Shown piece after piece: positions 46,999 through 56,526 of a DNA stretch of 64,000 nucleotides. Made by a program: the position numbers and the translations under genes. The notes under the pieces are model-generated. The model ran no database searches. It was not told where the DNA came from and saw nothing but the letters and a program-made list of their open reading frames with translations. The first letter of the stretch is position 1, and each line of letters starts with the position of its first letter. This DNA comes from Tolypocladium sp. Sup5 PDA-1 (Eukaryota > Ascomycota > Sordariomycetes > Hypocreales > Ophiocordycipitaceae), in assembly GCA_000750105.3 (NCBI GenBank), contig JPHH03000039.1:62001-126000 (forward strand), given 5' to 3'.

Positions 46999-48210
46999 AT
47001 GCCGCTGGAGAAGATCTACGTCACCCGCCATGGGGTAAGTGACAGTGTGCCCGTCCCAGGCGGACAATAGAACCGTGGGGCCGGGGCTCTGCGTATTGAC
47101 CGTTCCTATTGTCATGCCTAGTTCCGCTCTAATTGGCTCGTCGACCCTTCCACGGGGACCTATTCCGCATACATCCCATCACCAACAGGAATTCCTGCGG
47201 ACCCAACGCTCACCTCCCATGGCGTCAAGCAGGCCAGGGAGCTGGGGAGGCACCTCCTGACCCTCGATCCGCCCATTGAGGCGGTGTATTCAAGCCCCTA
47301 CTACCGCTGCCTGGAGACCCTGGGACCTTTCATGGATCTCCAGCTGCAGAAACAGCAGGACGACGACCGGAGGGCCGGATGCCCCGTGTCTGGGAACAAC
47401 GTGGCTGCGAAGATTCGCCCAGAGCACGGCATCCAGGAGTGGTTTGGGTCCGCCCCCTTCGACCACCCGCGGCCCGCCACGACGGACGTCCTCAAGTCCC
47501 TGTTTCCCGCCGTCGACGAGGGCTACGTGTCAGCCGTCGCACCCTCCCCGCGGGGGGAGACGTTGGCCCAGCTGCAGGACCGTGTCGCCGTCGCGTTGCG
47601 AGCCATCATCGCCAGGTGTGACTCCGACGGCACCCGTGCCGTGGTGCTGTGCTCCCATGCCGCCGTCGTCATCGTGTTGGGCCGCATCCTGACGGGGCAG
47701 ATGCCGGAAACCATCGACGCCGAGGACTTTCGTGCATTCACCTGCGGTTTGAGCGTTTATCGCAGGAAAAGCCGCGGCGAGGGCGAAAGAGGCGACGACA
47801 GGGGCTCCCCATCGGCAGTCTCTGGTAGGTCAACCCAACGTCTTGGATATTGTTGGCTGCCCTCACGTTTGATATTCAAACCCCACCGTTCTGACAAAAA
47901 AGACTCACAGTGGAGACGAATGCGAGCCTCATCGGGGGCTGGCACTGTGAGCTCAACAGTGACTGCAGTTTCCTGACCGGTGGTGAAGAAAGAGGATGGT
48001 ACGTATGCCAACACCCTGTTGATCTTGCGTCTGTCTCCCGCGGCGCACTCTTGAGCCTTGACACTCAAATCCATCCCCCGTGCGGCTCTTTGGCATCACC
48101 CGTCGGCGTTTGCTTTGTGCTGATATCGGAATCCCAGGAGATTCGTCGGAGATGAATCATTTCCAGGAACAGGGTCTTTGTCCCAGGGTGATGTCGAGTC
48201 CAAGCTTTAG
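46999..48210 (+). CDS. TFC7: TFIIIC tau55-like protein: histidine phosphatase domain plus C-terminal sub6-type barrel
   Basis: Probable homologue of RNA polymerase III factor TFIIIC subunit tau55. Exons 46999-47034, 47122-47824, 47911-47998 and 48138-48210 encode 299 aa. The N-terminus is a phosphoglycerate-mutase-like domain: VTRHGFRSNW (catalytic His), AVYSSPYYRCLET, a possible acid/base region GIQEWFGSAP, and the second His in LCSHAAVV. The C-terminus, assembled from the last two small exons, reads GGWHCELNSDCSFL, GGEERGWRFVGDESF and ends GDVESKL, resembling the TFIIIC_sub6 barrel that binds tau95. The first intron falls directly after the RHG codons. Active-site residues look intact. A free-standing phosphatase is the alternative, but the C-terminal motif favours tau55. 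Confidence 0.85.
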
Positions 48211-50193
48211 AATGACGAACGACGCCAGAAAGAGCCAGGCCGTCCGCAAAACCACCAACTGTGACTCGGCATCGTGAAGTCGCTCTAAATCCATGACGGA
48301 GGGACCTCCGAATAGTCTCCATATGCGTCTGGCGCACAGACAGGACCCCAAATCGCGTATGTACAGCCTATGGGATCTTACGAGGGTGGTCGAGGCAGGA
48401 GCAAACAGCCCCCAATGCCCATGAAAAGCTGGATTTTTGTTGACTTGCAGGCTTGGTATGAGCTATGATGCTCACACGATGCCGTCAAAGAACTGCCAGG
48501 TGCGTGCGGAGTCCATCGTGGTGGGGGGCGCTCAGCGACCGGCCGAGCCAGACCAGGAGCCTGGGGGCGTGCCGTCCAAATATTGATGTCGACCAACGCA
48601 CAGTTTTCGTTTCGTCAACACGGAGCCGGAGCCGCCTCTAAGGCTCATTGGGGGGCTTCATCCACCTGCCAACTCAAACTACCCTTGCTCGCAGCCATCA
48701 CGAGCGGCGAGGGCCCAGGAGTGGCCCATGCTGAGAGACCGTTGACAGCCCCGTGATGTCCATGGCAGATCTTGGTTGCAACAGCAAGGGTTCTGCCGTG
48801 ACAACCCCTGCAGCCACAACGCCGGGTTGCCTTTCACTCTTGAGCAAATGGGGTGCAGGAGGAGGCAGTCACAGGGCTCTGTAAAGTGGGAATGGGATCC
48901 ATGGATCTTTGTCGACCAGCCGAGGCCTGAGGTGCCTCCACTGCAGAGCTGAAATTTGAATCCGAAAGCCCGGGGCAAGGTCGGCGCCGATGCGTTGGAG
49001 ATACGGATGACCTTTCTGCCAAGCAAAGATGAGAGCGGCCGTCGTTTCTCCCGAGCAGCTCAGCCGGGTGGCGAGCTTCTGGCCAGACTTGTTGTTGGGA
49101 TGAGCCGGGCAAGTTCATCCTGGAGGCGTCTAATGAGCCCACCAACTTCAAAGGCGTCTGATGTCCGTGGGCTTGAGCCGGATCTCACTAGTCCGTCGGG
49201 ATTGTGGCGACGAGGGCAGAGAGACTGAGATAGCATCCGCAGTGGGGGACTCGGCCAGATCATAGACACTTTTACGATGGCCGATTGCCGCCCCCTTGCT
49301 TTTGAGTGTTTCAGAACTCCAGCCGTTGCACCGTACCTTGCATCGCCGACGTCTGTCTCTGGTGCGGCTAGCAAGTTCGTACGGAGGTATGTCGGACCAG
49401 ATGGGCACACAGACGAGATGCTGCCCATGACTCGCCTCGCGGGGGCAACGTGGTGCCGTCGTTTGCCGATGCCATATTTGGGCCAGAGCTCACTCGGTTG
49501 TGTGCACCTGGATGGAGGGGGCGATCTGATTCTGGGGAAGTAGGGCTCGCTCCTCGGCCGTGGCTGTTCCGGAAAAGGTTACAGATGTACGCACCTACTT
49601 GTTACGAACCAGATCGTCGCCATTGGCAGTGCCACGGACCGGCTCCTGCTCGTTGTCGCGCAAAGCCCGGACAGACGTGTCGGAAAGCCAAGATGACGAC
49701 GAAAGGGTGACTGATCAGCTGGGGATGAATTGTCCCTGGCATTGGGTGACGACACCGTCGAGCATCCCCATGAGACATACAGAGGACTAGACGTGAGGGC
49801 TAGTTGCATAGAGTTGCCAGTACCTGCATAATAAACAACGACCCGACGAAGCGAGGGCATCGCGTATACGGAATTGCGGTGGTGGCACTCACACGGACGC
49901 AGTACTTCGTACTGGTAGGCCTAGGCCGTCGATGCAGGAGGCGCCAAGATGGGTGTTAGCAGCGACCTTTACGAGCGGATCGTTGGGGTCCGAGGGCTTT
50001 AGCAAAGGCAGCTTTGTGGGACGCGAATCTATATGAGCCATGTCTAATTGCACGGTCTTGGACTATGCGCTGCGCGAAGGAGGAGCCGTTTCCAAAAGCA
50101 ACTCCGCCACCGTTTGCCAGCTGCAGCCATCGGGTACAAATAGACAGACACAAGACGCCCTGCCGCGGCCATGGCCTAGAGGAGAATTAACAC

Positions 50194-50209
50194 GAGAGAG
50201 AGAGAGAGA
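50194..50209. repeat. GA dinucleotide repeat
   Basis: Eight GA units in intergenic DNA. Confidence 0.85.
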
Positions 50210-51386
50210 CAATAACACAGCAGACGCGAATCGGCCCAGCACAGGACGGCGAGTGACGATGCTTGGGTGAACGACGAAGGATGAAAGAGAGCATCGACGG
50301 CGAACGCAGCCAGGAGCGAAATGGCGCCCGCCGATTGGTGCTTCAGACGCCGGTCTCGAGGCACAAGAGGCATAAAGAGCACGGGTCATTCTTGTTCCAT
50401 TGCCACTTTGCCCCTGCAGCCGCCCAGCGTCTGGAGTCTGGAGTATGAATAGTTCGTGTGTAGCAAGTGGTGTAGCGAGTGCGTGTGTATGCATTTTCAG
50501 TGCAGACGCATATGTAGGTACGCATTGTCCACCGTGTGGCCGAAGGGTCGTTCGTTTGATCGTCATGGGTCGTGATTCGTGAAAGCGCAGAGGCAAAAGG
50601 CAAAAGATCACGTCCGTTCGTCTGGTCTTGTGCATGAATTGAGGTCGATCTGCATTAGGCTTAGCGCGCTCGCTCCTCTAAACTGGCAGGAATGGCCCAG
50701 TGGGAGGGAAGGGAGGGACTGGGAGTTAGTGGAGGCCAAAAAGGAAAGCAGCTCCAGCCGCTCCGTGCCCCTTGCACAACGACAACCGCTCGACTCCTCC
50801 CTCTGGCCTCTCGCCTCTGCTCGCTCTGCATCCATCGCATCCCTTCCATCGCTTCACCCCTTCACCCCTCTGGGCCCAAAAAAGCAAACGCACCAGCAGC
50901 GCTGCGAGCGATGCGTCTTGTCTGTCCAACCAGCCAGCAAGCCACCAGCCCACGCCGGGCATTTGCCACGTTCGTTGGGCCAGCACCTACAACAGCACCC
51001 GCAACAGCACCAGCACCAGCACCTACAATGGCAGGTCGAGCGCACAGGACGGACCGCCCATCCACCCGCCCTCTGCTCGTCAATAGCCGTCGGGCTGGGC
51101 CTTGGGGACTGGGCCATCGTTTCTTCACCGGGCGCAGAGTCTGTCGGGTTTCTCCTCTTCCTACTGTTCCGGCTCGGCAGCGCACTTTGCCGCCTGCTCG
51201 ACTCGCTCGCTGTTGTTGGCAGCATCACCAACCTAACGGCCACAGGAGGAGACGCATCAACGTTGACAAGGGAGCGTCCCAGACTTGTGACGATGGCTGT
51301 CGAGTGTTGATGCTTCATGCCGAGTCGTCTCCCGGCTCATTCGGACGCAAATTTGCGAGCCGCCGCGAGCCTTAGAAAGCTGCGCT

Positions 51387-51414
<28 letters not shown>
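51387..51414. repeat. TGGC tetranucleotide repeat (x7)
   Basis: Seven perfect TGGC units in intergenic DNA; likely polymorphic in length. Confidence 0.85.
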
Positions 51415-51423
<9 letters not shown>

Positions 51424-51763
51424 GCTGACCCTGCCTTCCTTCCATTGCTTTGCTTCAGATACACAGAGCATAGTCGCCGCACCTGCGGGCAAAAAGAAAA
51501 GCCTCGTGGGCAATCTATACGGCTAGACGGCGTAGTCCGTTGTCGAGCTGTGCTTGGTCGACCGAGCTTAGGTCCCCCAGTCCGGGTTACAGGTCAGATC
51601 TCTTTGTTTTTTTCTACTGCCGGCCCAGCCATGCACACCACCCTCTGCCTTTCACAACTCAACTCTCCCTCGCCCCTATGCTGCCGATCGAACGGCCGTC
51701 GACAAGCAATCGACGGCTGATGATGCCCCCCTCCACCTGCAAGCTACGGTGCCTACCTTGCGT

Positions 51764-51784
51764 GTACTCGTACTGTACGAGTAC
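51764..51784. repeat. Perfect inverted repeat GTACTCGTA-CTG-TACGAGTAC
   Basis: Nine-bp perfect arms around a 3-nt centre, about 1.7 kb upstream of the SANT gene. The arms are variants of the TACGGAGTA-class motif. Could be a dimeric factor site or a mobile-element relic. Confidence 0.7.
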
Positions 51785-52555
51785 GGATACCCGCTCTAAT
51801 TATGGCGAGGGACTAGGGCCCTGGTTGGATGTCAAGGATGTGTCTCGTTGCGACTTGTTGCTGTGCTTGTGCTTGGGCCATATGCCAGCCCTCACTGTCA
51901 TGGAGGAACCCAAGGCCAAAGAGTGCCCCGTTCCAGGCAGACAGATCCTCTCCGCTACCGCTGTTCGTGTTTATCCCAAGTCTCTGGGACCAATTCATGT
52001 CGCTTACCAGGCATGGGCTAGAGCCTAGTAAGCCGTGGTATTGTTCTCTCAGCGAGTCAGCAGGCTGAGAATAGTCCCGACAGAATGGCAACCCCGGTGT
52101 TTGGATCCGGAGTCGTCCCAGGATCCGCGAAGCTCCTCTTTTTCTGCCCAGTCTTGCCAGTGCCAGGCGTCTCGGCCCCCAGCTCAGTGGCAGGGTCGAT
52201 CGTTGGTCGTCTGCGGAGTGCAAGTGCAGCGGCAGTACGGATACTGCGTACATGTACGTTCTTATTTATGGCAGCTTTGATCTGGGATGGTGCAAGGTGA
52301 GACGGTTGCGGGATTGGACGACACAAGTTCCCGAGTCGCCAACCCACACAAGCACACGGCCAGGTGCCTCCACAAGGCAACGAGGGAGAGAGATCTGGGC
52401 CAAGGACCGTGCGGATTGAGTCTTCAATATCGTTTGCGGCTTGAGATGAGATGATCGATTGTCCCTTGCTTGCAGACCATACTGTGGACACGGGCAGGCC
52501 GCGCCGTTTTGCATCGGTGCTACCCAGCACCCACGCCGCTTGCGCGTGTCATGGC

Positions 52556-52580
52556 CTGCCTGCCTGTCTGTCTGTCTGTT
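52556..52580. repeat. TGCC/TGTC tetranucleotide repeat
   Basis: Runs of TGCC then TGTC units in non-coding DNA. Confidence 0.75.
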
Positions 52581-53519
52581 ATGCCTCTGCCCGCGCACCT
52601 TGCACACAACACCAGTTTCCCATGTTCTCCGCAGCCCAACGCACAATTGCCATTCGCATTCAGACACGCACAAGAGTCTATTGTCTCCGCCCCCCTCCAA
52701 AAGCCTACCCCGCCACTAGCCCAATCGGGTGGCGCGCGTCAAGCCGTCCCCGACGGGCAACGCCCACCACGAATTGGTGCTGTGAATATCTCTGGTTACC
52801 TGGCCTATGTACTCGGCCGCCAGCGTCCAGCTACCTGCCTCGCCTTGCGCCTATGCAGAGTACAGGCAAGCCAAAGCAACGCCGCGGCCTGGGGCGTCGA
52901 CAGTGCCAGGCCTAGCTCCCCTTTGTCTCTCGCGCGCCGCAGGCAGGTACTGTACCGATTCTGTCGATTTCTGCACGAAGATCCACTCTGCATTTGGGTC
53001 TCACTAACCACACTCCTCGACCGTCTGTTGTTGGTCCCGTCTCTGCTGCCAACCTCGAGCAGGGGTGACACACAGACCCCCCTCCAGCATGGTCAAGACA
53101 ACAATCAATTGTACAGCCCTCTTCCGGAGCTTATCATGTTGATTCAGGTACTGCCCAGCAAAGAAGAAACACGGTGCATTAGCAGAGTGATCGGGTCACT
53201 CTGATCCCCAGGGTCTCGACACCGCGTCGTGGAGTACAAGAACATCCCACCCCTCGTGTCCATCCATGTCTTTGTGTCATATTGCTGAGTGGCCGTCCCT
53301 TTTCTGTGCCCTTCGTGTTCATCATCCTTCGACATCTCCCTCGTTACTTAACCCACATCCTCCCTCTGTTTCCTCGCGCCTCGGACCCTCTGGTTGTTCC
53401 TTGCCAAGCGTCAACCTAGGCATCCAGGCACTCGCTCAACTCCCACGCTTGAGCACTGCGGTCCCTGTTGTGCTGTGTTATACGCCGTCGGAGGGTTAAA
53501 CCCCATTACGCCCTGGAAT

Positions 53520-54613
53520 ATGTACGCGACGACACAGGACCCTCGGGAGCAAAGCGGGGCCTCGCTGGCCAGCAATGGCAGGATGGGCATCAGGGCCATC
53601 ACTCACGCCGAGAGCCTGCCGGCCCGGAAGTTCTCAGAGGAGTACGGTTCTCTGGTCCACCCGCAGACCCCCCCGGAGTCGACGTCTGGCAGCCCGCGGT
53701 TAAAGTTTGAGGGTAATTCCTCGCTTCCTACGACTCGACGAGACGGAGCAGAGCGCTCATGGTATCTAGGGTCATACTCAAGCACTTCACGAGACTGCTC
53801 CCCGCTCCCCAGCATCGGCCGCCTCAGCTCTCCGAGCAGCTCTCCTGTCAGGCTCCCCAGCCTGGAGGAGTTCGACCAGGGAGTTGAGGCCCTCGCCAGA
53901 TCCCACGGCCCGGCCCGGCCCTACACTCCTCTTTCGCCTCTCCCTAGCCTGGCGCGCGGCCCGGTTCTCCCTCACCCGCTGCCACATCTTCATGGATACG
54001 CATCGCACGACGGCTATCCTGGCTACCACATGAACGACCCCTTCATGCACGGGCAGTCTGGCCTGGACAGCTATCCCAGCCCACCACCGGACGGCGAGAA
54101 TCGACACATCAACCAGAAGTACACGACCGAGGAGGGCGACTTCATCATCTACGCGTGGCACGACAAGAAGCTGAAGTGGCAGCGCATCAAGCAGGACTTC
54201 GCCGCGATGTTTGGCAGGACCCCCGAGCGGACGGTACAAGGCCTGCAAGCCTGGTACTACCGAATGAACCAGAGGATCCCGCTGTGGGACCAGGATGGCT
54301 GGCTGATTTTCGACAACGAGGATGACCTGGAGCCAAAGCACATCAGCATCAAGTGCCGGGAGAGAGACAGCCAGGACAAGCCCATGGAGCCACTCGGGCT
54401 GGCGCAACGGTATCCTGAGCGAGCCATTCACTACTCTTGGGTCGAACCCGACCTGAAGCGAAAGTCGCAAGACTGGGGTGAGTTCTACCCAGACAATGAC
54501 AGTCGGTTTGTCGGCCTGTACTGACCCCCTTTCTAGCTGCGAAGCGAGCGTTGCAGTACCGCGAGCGCCGCGAGCGGAGAAAGAGAAAAGAACAGCGACG
54601 ACTGAAGCTGTAA
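53520..54613 (+). CDS. SANT/Myb-like DNA-binding protein
   Basis: Predicted fungal regulator. Exons 53520-54477 and 54537-54613 encode 344 aa. Residues 1-190 are Ser/Pro/Gly-rich. The SANT-like domain spans about 200-252 (YTTEEGDFIIYAWHDKKLKW then FAAMFGRTPERTVQGL then QAWYYRMN), with the tryptophan spacing of a Myb fold. An acidic-aromatic block (FDNEDDLEP) and GLAQRYPERA follow, and the spliced end is strongly basic (RERRERRKRKEQRRLKL), a possible nuclear signal or DNA-contact tail. Joining at DW|AAKRA restores the basic tail; if the 59-nt intron is retained, the frame stops early after 15 residues (FVGLY). DNA binding is inferred. Target genes are unknown. I do not know a specific family name. 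Confidence 0.85.
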
Positions 54614-56526
54614 CTCTGCGAGCTCAACGCCTTGACACGCACGGAAATGATGTTCCTTTACGACCACACATAAACCGCCTGTTCTTGTACTATTATACCT
54701 CTGCTGCGTGTAGAAACCTTCCTTTTCTTACCCCTGTTTCCTATGTCAGAACGTTTCACGAGACGCGGATGATGATGAAGGGACCAATCCCTCGGCATAC
54801 TGGGTGGGTAGCGGGAAGCCGGGCCGAAACTTAGTCGGGGTCCCTGGCCAGCCCCGACCCCCCTGTGTACTATTAGATGGCCGGCGTGCCGAACCCCCAA
54901 AATAATGAGGAGGGACATGAAGTATGTATGACGTCTATCCGTAGATCGATAATGGATGGGAAGGCTGTTTAGTGAGTTGTTGGCTTACATATCTTGTACG
55001 AGTACAATACACCAATAGCATGGACTACCTCGTGCACACTGCGGTACATGAAACCTAGGACACTTGTCCCCTTGTCCCCTTGTCCGTCTACCTTTGCCGC
55101 CAGACGCGAAGCGCGAACCAACCAGGCCCCGTTCGAGCCATATCTTGGAATGAAGAGGGGGGCCGCAGCTCCAGACCGATCTCCACGCACTCGCTCTTCC
55201 TCGGCCCTCCATTGTCCCATGCATGACGCCCGGGTCGTAGAGCGTTCACCGCTCGTGGCGGCTGCCAGTCATGTCCTCCTGTTCTCCGCGCGTCTACCTC
55301 GTACTTGCTGCCACCCCCCCCCCCGTACCCAGGTAGTACATACGCATCATGCTGCAGCAGCGCGGGATGGTCGCACAGCAGCGGCAGCAGCGGCAACAGC
55401 AGCAGATGCTGCTGCCACTGCCCACGCGGTCCATTTTTGTTTGCCGCGGCGTGCCGGGGGCGGCGGACGGGGCAGCCAGCCCGGATGCGGTTGTCGGAGC
55501 GGCATCTTGGCCCCCCATTTTTGTCTGCATCGTCGTGTCGTCGACGAGCCCAAGTACCCGCACGGTGAGAGGGGAGAGGGGAGGGAGAAGGGGCAAGGGG
55601 CAACGGGGGGTGCGTGCTGCTTCTCCCTCCACAGGCGTTGGGCCTCACGTGGTGACACATATGAAAGGGGGGGGGGGGGGGGGCGGGGGGGGGTTTATAG
55701 GGATGGTGAAGCGCGGGTAATCTTGGCGGGTGAATATCTACGCTGGCGGGAAACGAAACACGGCATGGTGGTTTCGTCCGTGTGCTTGCCTTGTGGCATG
55801 CCGGGCTTTGATGGAGAGCTTTGATGGAGAGGCGTACAACGCTCTCTGGAAGGGGCAGGCATATATCTCCCTGTCGGCGGCTATTTCCGGAGGCAGAGTT
55901 CCCCCGGCCTGGGAGGCGAGTCCAGGTTGTCGATTCGCGGCGGGTGTCTCTCCCGTTCAGCCCTCCATCTCCTTCTGCCAAAACGCCAGCGACGCCCCGG
56001 TCGTACGGCATCGATTTGTGGCCCGATGTACCTTAGCCTCGGCGTAGAGCCACCGGTCGCGCTGCGTGCGGCTCTTCCTCTCTCCGTCTCTCACCGACTC
56101 CCTCCCTCCCTCGCGGCGTCGGGGAGGGAAGGCGTAACAGAAAGGCCCGGTTTCTTGCCCCAGCCGTCTCGAACGCAGCTAGGGGAGAAGAAGGGAAGGC
56201 GTCGCCGACTCGCCGTCCACGACTATATACCGACCTTTTTTACTCGCCGGGCGGGGGGCATCGTCACCGGCCGCCGCATCCTCCTATAACCAGAGCATTC
56301 TCCTCGTCTCTTCGCGCGCCGAGGGCAGACTGCCCGTACACCCCCCTCCCGGCTCGAAGAGGCGGCGCCTCCTTTTCTCTACCTGTCCTCTTTTGAGGCT
56401 GGTCTTTCCGGGCGGCTGGTGTGGAGGCGGCTGCGTGAGCTGGTCTGCGACCTGGGGTACCTGAGCTTTGATATCCGGCCGCGGAACCGTCCCCTGCTTT
56501 TCTCACTCAAGGAATCCTTTCGAAGG
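54614..56526. other. Intergenic region with homopolymer tracts
   Basis: 1.9 kb. Contains C11 at 55314-55324, G17-C-G9 at 55667-55693, a tandem TTGTCCCC repeat at 55064-55086 and a CAG-like repeat near 55365-55415. An open frame of 276 codons crosses this stretch but is low complexity and not credible. The last 300 bp is the promoter and leader of the membrane-protein gene. Confidence 0.55.
55667..55693 (+). repeat. Poly-G tract (G17 C G9)
   Basis: A long G homopolymer broken by one C. Such tracts are prone to sequencing and assembly length errors and to slippage. Confidence 0.85.

Larger units (their letters stand above)
48211..53519. other. Long intergenic region upstream of the SANT gene
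   Basis: 5.3 kb with no supportable gene. 48680-49430 on the minus strand shows overlapping short frames (including the string VGGLIRRLQDELARLIPTTS) that might be decayed coding sequence, but nothing definable. 50190-52600 is rich in simple repeats (GA, TGGC, TGTC, CAGCAC-like). Cytosine/thymine-rich stretches at 53300-53400 suggest the SANT gene leader. A long leader or upstream regulatory region is plausible. Confidence 0.5.

Noticed and set aside
50579..51310. 243-codon plus-strand open frame
   Set aside because: It has no ATG start and consists of repeat-derived Gln/His/Pro runs; overlapping frames on both strands are similar in length.
54994..55824. 276-codon plus-strand open frame
   Set aside because: It passes through C and G homopolymers and a CAG-like repeat, is low complexity, and a comparable minus-strand frame overlaps it.
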